Positions 55,848 to 64,000 of a stretch of DNA of 64,000 nucleotides are shown piece after piece. The stretch's first letter is position 1, and each line of letters starts with the position of its first letter. Below the pieces are notes generated by a model. The model was not told where the DNA came from. It searched no databases and saw only the letters and a list, made by a program, of their open reading frames with translations. Position numbers and translations under genes: made by a program. Source of the stretch: JACCZR01 sp963844805 (GTDB taxonomy: Bacteria; Actinomycetota; Thermoleophilia; Solirubrobacterales; Thermoleophilaceae); assembly GCA_963844805.1 (NCBI GenBank), contig CAWJPU010000003.1:14987-78986 (forward strand), read 5' to 3'.

Positions 55848-57343
55848 TCACTCTAGGCAGAAGCTCGACAGGTCGGCCCCGAACTCCGGGTGCGGCCGGA
55901 AGCAGTTCTCGGCGTCGATGCGGGCCGACAGCAGCGTCGCGTCCTCGTCGTAGCCGAGCGGCACCACGCGCGCCCTCTCCACCAGCGTCGTGTCGAGCGT
56001 CGCCCAGTCCTCGGCGGTGCGCTCGGGGTCGGGGTCCACGGGGACGCGGTCGATCGAGCGGGCCAGCTGCGGATCCAGGCGGCCCAGCGCACGCAGGTAG
56101 GCCTCGGCGTAGGGCACCGCCGGCCGCAGGTGCAGCAGCTCGGCCTGGGCCCGCCTGCCCGGGGCCGCCGCGCGGGCGCGCAGGCCGAGCTTGCGCAGCA
56201 GGCGGGCGAACGACCCGACCACGGCGCGGTCAGATGCGCTGCGCCCGCCCCCCACGGTCACCCGGGCGCCTTCCGCCCCGGCCTCGCGCAGGAGCGAGGC
56301 GGCCTGGCGCAGGTCGCCCGGCTCCGACGGCTCGCCCCACGGGCACGGATCGGGCTCGCGGTAGCCGCTGACGGTGGGCGGCAGCACCGTGCAGCCGGCC
56401 CGCAGGCGGCCGTCGAGCACGCGCCCGAACGCCTCCGAGTCCACGGCGTAGTTCACCGCCTGGCGGACGCGGATGTCGTCGAAGGGCGCCGCCCGGGAGT
56501 CGAGCGCGAACATCGTGCTCGTCGAGGCCCACGCTCTCGTCGTAGCGGCGCGCGTACTTGGACCGCACGTCGGGCAGGCGCTGGGCGGGCAGCGCGCCGA
56601 TGGTGGCGTCGAGGTCGCCGGACAGGGTGCGCCGGGCGCGGCGCTCGGGGTCGCGCTCGACGGTGATCGCGATCCGGTCCACGTTGGCCTCGGGCAGGTC
56701 GGGCAGGCGGAAGCGCCGGCGGCGAACCAGCACGAACTGCCCGCGCTCGCGCGCGAGGCGGTAGGGGCCGATCCCCGGCGGCGGGCGCTCGGCCTGGTCC
56801 TCGAGCGGGGTGCGGGCCGGCACGGGCGACGCGTAGGTGCTGGCCAGCGCCTGGGCGAAGGCGCGGTCCGGCGCGCTCAGGCGGTAGACGACGACGCCGC
56901 TGCGATCGTCGGCCTCCACGGACTCGACCCGCGCGAACAGCCGCCGGCCGGTGGGGCTGAGCGCCCGAACGCGCCGCAGCGCGTGCGGCAGGTCGCTCGC
57001 CTTCAGCGGCGTGCCGTCCGAGTAGCGCAGCCCCCGTCGCAGTTGCAGGCGCCAGGTCAGCCCGCGGTCGGACACCGTGGGCAGCGCGCGCGCCAGCCCC
57101 GGGATCACCTCGGTCCCGTCGAGCCCTCGCGCGCGGCGCAGCGTGAGCGGCCCGAGGTAGACCTGCCGCACCACCAGCCGCGCCTGGGGCCCGGACGCGA
57201 CCGCGGGGTCGAGCGAGCCCGGCGGGCGGTCCAGCCCCAGCGTCACCGTGCCGCCCTTGCGGGCGTCCTCCCCCACGCCCGAGGCTCTCGCCCGCGCAAC
57301 CGGCCAGCGCCAGCGCGCATGCCGCGAGCGCCGCCAGCCGCAC
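55848..57343 (-). CDS. ABC peptide/solute-binding lipoprotein, family 5 (frameshifts)
   Basis: This extracytoplasmic family 5 binding protein starts with a lipobox (ACALALAGC). Core motifs are GGTVTLGLDRPPGSLDPAVA, GLTWRLQLRRGLRYSDGTPL, IGPYRLARERGQFVLVRR and FDDIRVRQAVNYAVDSEAF. It is about 495 residues. The usual permease and ATPase genes are not next to it, so it is an orphan receptor. Frame changes near 57280 and 56515. The start GTG at 57343 precedes the leader. Confidence 0.82.
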
Positions 57344-57409
57344 GCGGCATGGTCTACCGCCGGAGCGCAGGCCGGGCGCTGGCCGGCCGAGCACCGCCGG
57401 TCGATCCCA

Positions 57410-58177
57410 TCAGGCGAGTTCGTCGCGCATCGTCGCCAGCGACTTGCGGATCAGCCGCGAGACGTGCATCTGCGACAGGCCGACGCGCTCGGCGATCTGG
57501 GTCTGCGGCAGCCCCTCCTCGAAGCGCATGCGCAGGATCTCGCGCTCGCGCTCGGGCAGCCGGTCGAAGGCCGGCTCGAGCGACGTGCGCGTCTCCATCT
57601 GGTCGAAGCCGTGGTCCTCCTCGCCGATGGTCTCCATCGGGTCGAGGTCCTCCTCGCCGCCCGGGCCCTGGGACAGCGAGACCGTCGAGTACGCCGAGCC
57701 CACCTCGAGCGCCTCCAGCACCTCCTCCGGCGTGGACTTCAGCTCGGTCGCGATCTCCGCGATCGAGGGCGAGCGGCCCAGCCGCCCGGTCAGGCGGTCG
57801 ATGGCGTTGGACATCGAGGCGTTGAGCTCCTGCAGCGCGCGCGGGACCCGGATGGCCCAACCCTTGTCGCGGAAGTGGCGCTTGATCTCGCCGACGACGT
57901 TGGGGGTCGCGTAGGTGGCCAGCGACACCTCGCGCTCGAGCTCGAAGCGGTCGATCGCCTTGATCAGCCCGATCGCCCCTACCTGCTCGATGTCCTCCAG
58001 CGACTCGCCGCGGCCGGCGTAGCGGCGGGCCAGCGAGCGCACCAGCGGCAGGTGGCGCTCGATCAGCTCCTCGCGGGCCGTCGGGTCGCCGCCCTGGTGG
58101 TAGCGGCGCAGCAGCAGCCGGTCCTGCTCGCGCGCCTTGGCCGCGTCGCTCTGGGTGCGCGCCCGCGCCTGCCTCAC
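57410..58177 (-). CDS. SigB/SigF/SigG-type RNA polymerase sigma factor
   Basis: This 255-residue group 3 sigma factor controls general stress, sporulation or similar regulons. Region 2 reads LVRSLARRYAGRGESLEDIE and AIGLIKAIDRFELEREVSLA, then TYATPNVVGEIKRHFRDKGW. Region 3 is RVPRALQELNASMSNAIDRL. Region 4 has LPEREREILRMRFEEGLPQT and a helix-turn-helix QIAERVGLSQMHVSRLIRKS. GTG at 58177 overlaps the stop of the RsbW-like gene, so synthesis of sigma and its partner is coupled. Which regulon it drives is unknown. The frame is intact. Confidence 0.92.
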   Translation of the reverse strand: MRQARARTQSDAAKAREQDRLLLRRYHQGGDPTAREELIERHLPLVRSLARRYAGRGESLEDIEQVGAIGLIKAIDRFELEREVSLATYATPNVVGEIKRHFRDKGWAIRVPRALQELNASMSNAIDRLTGRLGRSPSIAEIATELKSTPEEVLEALEVGSAYSTVSLSQGPGGEEDLDPMETIGEEDHGFDQMETRTSLEPAFDRLPEREREILRMRFEEGLPQTQIAERVGLSQMHVSRLIRKSLATMRDELA

Positions 58178-58563
58178 CGCGCCTCTCGCAGCTTCTCGAG
58201 GCGGACGTAGATCGCGCCGTCGGCGGCGTCCTCGACCCCGTAGGAGTCGACCACGGCCTCGAGGATGCGGCGCAGGTTGAGCTCGCCGGGCGCCGGCGGC
58301 GGGCCCTGCAGCGCGTCGGCGATGGCGGTCTCCTGCAGCGGGCCGACGTGGGTGCGCACGCTGCGCGAACCCAGCTCGAAGGAGATGTTCACGCTGCCGG
58401 ACTGCCCCGCCTCGGCCAGCAGCCGCTCGACCGCGAGCTGCAGGTCGTCCACCTCGTCGAACGCGAAGTCGAGCGTCTCGGCGATGCCGCCCACGATCAG
58501 CCGCACCACCGCGCGGAAGTCGCGGGACAGGGGCGTGGTGAGCTCGATCCGGTCCATGCTCAC
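58174..58563 (-). CDS. Degenerate RsbW-like sigma partner (anti-sigma candidate)
   Basis: This 129-residue protein (MDRIELTTPLSRDFRAVVRL, then FAFDEVDDLQLAVERLLAEA) has the position and overall pattern of SpoIIAB/RsbW GHKL proteins. The expected N-box Asn is missing: LAVERLL replaces the usual E-x-x-x-N spacing. The G1 and G2 glycines are also absent. It may bind the sigma factor without ATP-dependent kinase activity, or have another role. It is coupled to the MnmA gene upstream (GTGA at 58563) and the sigma gene downstream. Confidence 0.7.
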   Translation of the reverse strand: MSMDRIELTTPLSRDFRAVVRLIVGGIAETLDFAFDEVDDLQLAVERLLAEAGQSGSVNISFELGSRSVRTHVGPLQETAIADALQGPPPAPGELNLRRILEAVVDSYGVEDAADGAIYVRLEKLREAR

Positions 58564-60095
58564 CCCGCTCCCACGATCGTGGCCTCGCCAACCACCAGGT
58601 CGCCGTCGAGCAGCACCGCGGCCTGGCCGGGCGCCACCGCCTCGACCGGCCGGTCGAGCGCCAGCTCGAGGGAGGCGTGCTCGCCGGCCGCGGGATCGCC
58701 GCTGACGCGGCAGCCCACCGCGCGCGAGCGGTAGCGCAGCTTCACCGCGCTCACCCGGCCGCCGCGCCGGTGCAGCCGGGCCTTCTCCACGCGCACGCGC
58801 GTGGAGTCGAGCTCGTCGCGCGGGCCGACCACCACGCGGTTGCGCGTCGCGTCCTTGGACAGCACGTACAGCGGCTGCTCGGCCGCCACGCCCAGCCCGC
58901 GGCGCTGGCCGACCGTGAACAGGTGCTGGCCGTCGTGTCCGCCCAGCGCGCCGGCCCGCGCGGTCGACGAGCTCGCCGCGCCGCTCGGCCAGCCGCGGCC
59001 CGCCGTGGCGGCGCACGAAGCCGCGCGCGCCGAGCCCGGCGACGAAGCAGAGGTCCTGGCTCTCGCGCCGCTCGGCCACCGGCAGCGCGGCCGCGCGCGC
59101 GAGCTCGCGTACGCGCGGCTTGGTCAGCTCGCCGAGCGGGAAGCTGAGCCGCGCCAGGCGCTCGGTGGGCAGGCGGGCGAGCATGTAGCTCTGGTCCTTG
59201 TCGCCGCTCTCGGCGGCGCACAGCAGCGGCCCCTCCTCGTCCTCGCGTACGCGCGCGTAGTGACCGGTGGCGAGCGTGCCGGCCCCGAGGCGCTCGGCGG
59301 CGTCGAGCATGGCGTCGAAGCGCACCTCGCCGTTGCAGCGCACGCAGGGGTTGGGCGTGAGCCCGGCCGCGTGGGCGTCCAGGAAGGGGTCGACCACGCC
59401 GGCGCGGAAAGCGTCGCGCAGGTCGAGCGTGAAGTGCGGCAGCCCCATGGTGTGGGCCAGTGAGCGGGCCCCGAGCACCGCGCTCGGCGAGCAGCAGGAG
59501 CGCTCGCCGTCGGTGGCCGGGTCGGCCCACAGCTCGAGCGTGAGCGCCACCACGTCGTGGCCGGCCTCGCGGAGCAGGTGCGCGGCGACCGCGCTGTCCA
59601 CGCCACCGCTGAGGGCGACCGCCGTGCGGCCGCTCACCGGGTCGAGCCACCCGTCGCCGTCGCGTACCGCGGCGCCGAGCGCGCGGTGCAGGGCGTCGGC
59701 CGCCAGCTCGGCCGCGTGACGGCCGGCGCGGGGTGAGGCCGCCCGCGGCGGCGGCGACGTCGGCGGGCGTGATCCTGGCGGCCGTCGAGCAGCGGCGCGC
59801 CGTCGGCCAGCTCGGTCAGCGCGGCGCCCGCGGCGTGCAGCGCGCCGCAGCCCTCGAGGTCGCAGTCCAGGTCGCGGACGTGCCCCTCTCGCACGTCGAT
59901 CGAGACGCGTACGAGGTCGCCGCAAGAAGAGCCTCCGGCGGCGCCCGAGTGGGGGTGGACCAGATTCGGGGCCAAGTGTCTACGAAGGGTGACAGAGGCC
60001 CCAGCTTGCCGCTGCCGTTCGGGAGTTGGGCCTGCATCTGCAAGCGTGGGTGTTCTCCGGGACGCCCCACGAGGCGCCCCGAGTCGAACTCCCAT
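58560..60095 (-). CDS. mnmA: IscU-like domain fused to tRNA-2-thiouridylase MnmA (frameshifts)
   Basis: The C-terminal 360 residues are MnmA: PP-loop ALSGGVDSAVAAHLL, catalytic Cys in NPCVRCNGEVRF and second Cys in SQDLCFVAGLGARGF, with TVGQRRGLG-like text near the end. Upstream lies an IscU/NifU-like domain of about 110 residues: PHSGAAGGSSCGDLVRVSID, EGCGALHAAGAALTELADGA and RITPADVAAAAGGLTPAGRH, then LAADALHRAL. Two of the three IscU cysteines remain; the third (usually HC) is Ala. Joins lie near 59778, 59728 and 58965. The start is unclear: ATG at 60095 is the longest, TTG nearer the domain is possible. The whole would thiolate U34 using sulfur or FeS delivery. Confidence 0.75.
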
Positions 60096-60171
60096 CCCGT
60101 TGGTGTTGGCTCAACGTGTGAGAGACGGCTGGCGCACAAGCTCGGGCCGGGGCCGAGCATAGCGCCGGATC

Positions 60172-61939
60172 TCAGCCCCGCGCCGCTGCTCGGCGGGCGC
60201 AGGCCGAGCTCCTTGAGCTGCTCTGCGTCGACCGGCGCCGGGGCGCCGGTCAGCGGGTCGCTGCCGCTCGCCGTCTTGGGGAAGGCGATCACGTCGCGGA
60301 TGGACTCGCGCGCCGGCCAGCAGCGCCACGATCCGGTCGAGGCCGAACGCGATCCCGCCATGGGGCGGCGCCCCGTAGCGCAGCGCCTCGAGCAGGAAGC
60401 CGAAGCGCTCCCGCGCCTCCTCGGGCCCGATGCCCAGCGCGTCGAAGACCTTCTGCTGCACGTCGGGCCGGTTGATGCGGATCGAGCCGCCGCCCAGCTC
60501 CCAGCCGTCGAGCACGACGTCGTAGGCGCGGCTGCGCCACGTCGCCGGGTCGCCGTCCAGGTCGCCGGTCGGCGCCGTGAAGGGATGGTGCAGCGGGTCG
60601 AAGCGGCCCTGCCTCCTCGTCCCACTCGAACATGGGGAAGTCGACGACCCACAGCACGTCGTGCACGCCCTCGGGCGCCGGCCCCGCGACCTCCAGCCGC
60701 AGGGCGCCGAGCACGCGCGCGGCCACCTCGGCGCGGTCGGCGACGATCAGCACCACGTCGCCCTCGCTCGCGCCCAGCGCGTCGAGCGCGCGGCCGATCT
60801 CGTCCTCGGAGAGGAACTTCGCCACCGGCGAGCGCAGGCCGCGGCCCTCCTCCACCACTCCCCACACCAGCCCGCCGGCCCCCAGCGACTGAGCCTGCTC
60901 GGTGAGGGCGTCGAAGCGGCTGCGCGGGAACTCGCCGCTCGCCTTGAGCCCGCGCACCACGCCGCCCGACTCGATCACGCTCGCGAAGACCTTGAACTCC
61001 GAGCCGCGGAAGGCCTCGGTCAGCTCCACGATCTCGTGGCCGACGCGGCGGTCGGGCCGGTCGGTGCCGTAGCGCAGGATCGCCTCGTCGTAGGAGAGCC
61101 GCTCGATGGGCAGCTCGATGTCGATGCCGCCCACCGCGAGCACGTCGCGCAGCAGCGGGTCGACCAGGCCCATCACGTCCTCCTCGTCGACGAACGACAT
61201 CTCCACGTCGAGCTGGGTGAACTCGGGCTGGCGGTCGGCGCGGAAGGCCTCGTCGCGGAAGCAGCGGGCGATCTGGAAGTAGCGCTCGAAGCCGCCGATC
61301 ATCAACAGCTGCTTGAACAGCTGCGGCGACTGCGGCAGCGCGTACCAGCTGCCCGGCTGCAGGCGCGCGGGCACCAGGAAGTCGCGCGCGCCCTCGGGGG
61401 TGGAGCGGGTGAGCATCGGCGTCTCGATCTCGAGGAAGCCCTCGTCGCCCAGCCGCTCGCGCATGGTGCGCGTGACCTCGTGGCGCAGCGCGATCGCGTC
61501 GCGCATGTGCTCGCGGCGCAGGTCGAGGTAGCGGTAGCGCAGGCGCAGCTCCTCGCCCACCGGGTCGTCCTCGACGATCTCGAACGGCGGCGTCTCGGAG
61601 TCGGCCAGCACCTCGAGCTCGCGCACGTTCAGCTCCACCTCGCCGGTGGGCAGCCCGGGGTTGACCGTGCCCTCCTCGCGGCGCACCAGCTCGCCCCGGG
61701 CGCTCAGCACGTGCTCGCCGCGCAGGCGCTCGGCGCCGGCGTGCGCCTCGGGCGCCTCCTCGGGCCGGAAGACCAGCTGCAGCAGCCCGGTGCGGTCGCG
61801 CAGGTCGATGAAGATCAGCCCGCCGTGGTCGCGGCGGCGGTGCACCCAGCCGGCCACGCGCACCTCGTCGCCGACGCGGTCGGCGCGCATGCTCGCCGGC
61901 CCACGCGTCGCGGTAGGCGTTGGGCCGCGGCGCCTTCAC
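60172..61939 (-). CDS. aspS: Aspartyl-tRNA synthetase (frameshifts, stop uncertain)
   Basis: This is a class IIb synthetase of bacterial AspRS/AspRS-ND type. The anticodon-binding OB fold VRVAGWVHRRRDHGGLIFID is followed by RYLDLRREHMRDAIALRHEV, FLEIETPMLTRSTPEGARDF, FQIARCFRDEAFRADRQPEF, TQLDVEMSF, the GAD insertion and PPHGGIAFGLDRIVALLAGA. The end is IAFPKTASGSDPLTGAPAPV, then ELGLRPP. Frame changes near 61885, 60615 and 60310; the stop needs one more (TGA at 60172-60174 is the best candidate). GTG at 61939 overlaps the hisS stop. Confidence 0.9.
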
Positions 61940-63142
61940 CCGATCTCCCGCAGCACTTCAGGCACCCCGTCCACCTCTCGCTGCTCGCCGGTCTCCATGT
62001 CCTTGAGCTCGAAGGCGTCGCCCAGGATCACGGTGTGGCGCACACGGAGGCGGTCGGCCTGCTTGAGCTGCCCCTTCAGCGAGCGCGACGTGTGCTCCAT
62101 GTCGGCGGCCACCCCCGCCGCGCGCAGCTCGCGCACCACACCGAACGCATCCGTGCGGCGCTCGGGCTTGGCCACCGCCACGAACACGCCCTGCGGCGGG
62201 CGCTCCGGCGGCTCGCTCTGGGCGAGCAGGATGCGCTCGATGCCCGCAGCCCAGCCGACACCCGGCGTGGGCGGCCCGCCCAGCAGCTCGACCAGGCCGT
62301 CGTAGCGCCCGCCGCCGCCCAGCGCCGCCTGGGCGCCGAGCGCGCCGCTCTCGAACTCGAACACCGTCCGCGTGTAGTAGTCCAGGCCGCGCACCAGGCC
62401 CGGGTCGACCTCGTAGGCGAGGCCGGCGTCGTCGAGCAGCCCTCGCACCGCCGCGAAGTGCTCGGCGTCGTCGTCGTCGAGGCGGTCGATCAGCTTGGGG
62501 GCCTCGGCCATCACCGCCTGCGTGCCCGGGTCGTCGGAGTCGAACGCGCGCAAGCGGGTTGAGGTCCAGCCGCGCGCGCACCGGCTCGGCCAGCTCGCCC
62601 TCGCGCGCGCGCAGCCAATCGCGCAGCTCGTCGCGGTAGGCGGCGCGGGTCCGCGGGTTGCCCAGGCTGGAGATGCGCAGGCTGACGTCCCGGCAGCCCT
62701 CGAGCAGCTGGGAGAGCAGCACGATCAGCTCGGCGTCCGCCGAGGGCTCGTCGGTCCCCAGCACCTCCGCTCCGACCTGGGTGAACTGGCGGAAGCGCCC
62801 GGCCTGCGGGGCCTCGTGGCGGAAGAACGGGCCCCAGTACCAGAGCTTCACCGGCTGCGCGCGCTTGTGCATGCCGTGCTCGACGTAGGCGCGGCAGATC
62901 GAGGCGGTGCCCTCCGGGCGCAGGGTCAGCGAGCGCCCGGCCTTGTCCTCGAAGGTGAACATCTCCTTCTGCACGACGTCGGTGGACTCCCCCACCCCGC
63001 GCGCGAACAGCTCGGTGTCCTCGAAGACGGGCGTCTCGACGTACTCGTACATCGCGCGATCGAGCAGGTCGCGCGAGCGGGCCAGGAGCGCCAGGCGCTC
63101 CTCGCCGTCGAGGACGTCGAAGGTGCCCCGAGGGGCCTTCAG
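61936..63142 (-). CDS. hisS: Histidyl-tRNA synthetase (one frameshift)
   Basis: This class II synthetase charges tRNA-His. APRGTFDVLDGEERLALLAR, YEYVETPVFEDTELFARGVG, SLTLRPEGTASICRAYVEHG, LWYWGPFFRHEAPQAGRFRQ and FTQVGAEVLG give the catalytic core. LVRGLDYYTRTVFEFESGAL is the HisA motif, with GVGWAAGIERILL, and the C-terminal anticodon domain ends GVPEVLREIG. Frame shifts near 62555. No ATG, GTG or TTG precedes LKAPRGTF; a CTG overlapping the hydrolase stop (CTGA) is the only fit. Confidence 0.93.
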
Positions 63143-63777
63143 CGGGCGAGCTCCGCCAGGAACGGGTTCGTCGCCCGCTCGGCGCCCAGCGTGGTCACGC
63201 CCATGTGACCGGGATAGACCGTCGTCTGCTCGGGGAGCGACTCGACCAGCGAGCGGATCGAGCGCATGAGCGTCGGGCCGTCGCCCCCGGGGAGGTCGAC
63301 CCGCCCGACCGAGCCCTGGAACAGGACGTCGCCGGAGAACACCACGGCCTCGTCGGGGATGGAGAAGGTCACGTGGCCGGGGCTGTGGCCCGGAGTGAAC
63401 AGCACCTCGATGTCGAAGCCGGCGAGCTGGAGCGTCTCGCCGCCCTCGAGGTCGTGCTCGGCGTCGTAGCTCTCGAAGGGCCCGAAGCCCGGCCAGGGCA
63501 CGAAGCTCATGATGTCGGCCAGCACCGGCCGCTCGATCTTCGGCACCCACACCTCGGCGCCCGTCGCCTTGGCCACCGGCGCCACCGCGCCCACGTGGTC
63601 GAAGTGCGTGTGGGTGAGCAGGATGCCCTCCAGCGTCACCCCCAGCTCCTCGATGGCGGCGAGCAGCTTCGGCGCCTCGTCGCCGGGGTCGACGATCAGC
63701 GCGCGGTCCGAGCCGTCGCGCCGGAAGATGTAGGAGTTCTCGGCCACCTGGCCGACGGTGAACATGCGGACGTCCAT
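63139..63777 (-). CDS. Glyoxalase-II-like metallo-beta-lactamase-fold hydrolase
   Basis: This complete 212-residue hydrolase has HTHFDH at 56-61, FTPGHSPGHVTF, the bridging Asp in VFSGDVLFQGSVGRVDLPGG and the final His in VYPGHMGVTTLG. These match the glyoxalase II/YcbL-type subfamily. It likely hydrolyses a thioester or similar ester in the cytosol. It directly precedes hisS in the same direction with a 4-base overlap, an order common in bacteria. The ATG at 63777 starts MDVRMFTVGQVAENSYIF. Confidence 0.9.
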   Translation of the reverse strand: MDVRMFTVGQVAENSYIFRRDGSDRALIVDPGDEAPKLLAAIEELGVTLEGILLTHTHFDHVGAVAPVAKATGAEVWVPKIERPVLADIMSFVPWPGFGPFESYDAEHDLEGGETLQLAGFDIEVLFTPGHSPGHVTFSIPDEAVVFSGDVLFQGSVGRVDLPGGDGPTLMRSIRSLVESLPEQTTVYPGHMGVTTLGAERATNPFLAELAR

Positions 63778-63788
63778 GGAAGCCGAGC

Positions 63789-64000
63789 CTAGCCCTTCCC
63801 CCTGGCCTTCCGGCGCTGGCGCATGTTGTAGAAGAGCTTGTCGGTGCCGTAGCCCAGCGGCACGTAGAGCGCGAACACGAACACGGTAAGGATGGCGGCC
63901 TGGCCGATCGGGCGGCTGAAGAGCGGCGAGGCCAGCAGCACCCCGAAGATGACGGCCGCGATGGCCGCGCGGTTCACGGCCCCGCGCCAGGTCGGCTCGC
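63789..64000 (-). CDS. Small membrane protein, possibly partial at right edge
   Basis: The C-terminal part has two hydrophobic helices (AAIAAVIFGVLLASPLFS and AAILTVFVFALYVPLG) and a basic tail LFYNMRQRRKARGKG. The frame stays open to the window edge (EPTWRGAVNR before the first helix), so the true start may lie outside. A GTG at 63977 is the only internal start. I do not recognise the family. Confidence 0.5.
   Translation of the reverse strand, partial: EPTWRGAVNRAAIAAVIFGVLLASPLFSRPIGQAAILTVFVFALYVPLGYGTDKLFYNMRQRRKARGKG

Noticed and set aside
60061..60090. A hairpin terminator formed by the two CGCCCC-containing blocks after aspS
   Set aside because: The two blocks are direct repeats, not an inverted repeat, so they cannot form a hairpin with each other.
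60061..60100. A tRNA-like T-arm (GAGTTCGACTC) on the minus strand
   Set aside because: The flanking bases do not form a T-stem, and no acceptor or D-arm could be matched around it.
1..64000. CRISPR arrays, insertion sequences or toxin-antitoxin pairs
   Set aside because: No spaced direct repeats, transposase motifs or paired small toxin/antitoxin genes were found. The only tandem repeat is the 9-base array at 12525-12587.

Overview
The window is very GC-rich and densely coded. It fits a chromosomal segment of an actinobacterium, most likely a deep-branching one such as Thermoleophilia/Solirubrobacterales. That placement is my inference. It rests on an F420-type luciferase-like oxidoreductase, a SigB/SigF-type sigma factor with an RsbW-like partner, an actinobacterial ImuB/DnaE2 mutasome with GAAC-N4-GTTC SOS boxes, frequent GTG/TTG starts, many 4-base stop/start overlaps and several leaderless-looking promoters. 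I see no insertion sequence, prophage, plasmid function or CRISPR array. The segment reads as core genome, with one tRNA-Asn(GTT).

Layout. 1-5.2 kb: secreted or lipoprotein genes, two oxidoreductases, a glycosyltransferase and the tRNA. 5.2-12.4 kb: sigA, dnaG, dgt, ppdK and recO on the minus strand, with a divergent glutaredoxin. 12.5-24.5 kb: mutM, a lipoprotein, xerD, a Nudix hydrolase, an M20 peptidase, pyrG, then recN, nadK and tlyA, with a GT-C glycosyltransferase and an AI-2E permease on the plus strand. 24.5-30 kb: a small membrane-protein gene with its own Crp-type site, then efp-nusB-xseB-ispA-dxs and glsA. 30-35.2 kb: ZIP transporter, metallo-hydrolase, RsbW-like kinase, DUF72 protein, ABC exporter and cupin. 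35.3-42.6 kb: an SOS-controlled translesion module (imuB, DUF6504-like gene, K+ channel, ArsC-like gene, dnaE2) with a divergent UBP-zinc-finger/SDR pair. 42.6-44.7 kb: methyltransferase/PadR pair and a TauE-type permease. 44.7-52.8 kb: shikimate genes (aroQ, fused aroKB, aroC, aroE), an M24 peptidase, prepilin peptidase and mltG. 52.8-63.8 kb: ruvX, alaS, a peptide-binding lipoprotein, a stress sigma factor with its RsbW-like partner, an IscU-like/MnmA fusion, aspS, hisS and a glyoxalase-II-like hydrolase.

How the genes work together. Most minus-strand genes overlap their neighbours by 4 bases (ATGA, GTGA, TTGA and possibly CTGA), so long translationally coupled operons are likely. These pair aminoacyl-tRNA synthetases with tRNA thiolation and a stress sigma factor, couple shikimate enzymes into one transcript, and link elongation factor P, NusB and isoprenoid synthesis.

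Quality warning. About twenty-five conserved genes change reading frame one or more times, most heavily at 15.6-24.4 kb. Many are essential, so I read these as single-base insertion/deletion errors in the sequence, not as pseudogenes. Gene spans below cover the whole gene across such breaks, and breakpoints are approximate. The observations most worth following are the SOS mutasome with its shared divergent SOS box, the IscU-like/MnmA fusion, the exact Crp-type site placed class-II style before an uncharacterised membrane protein, and the recurrent CTGA stop/start overlap.
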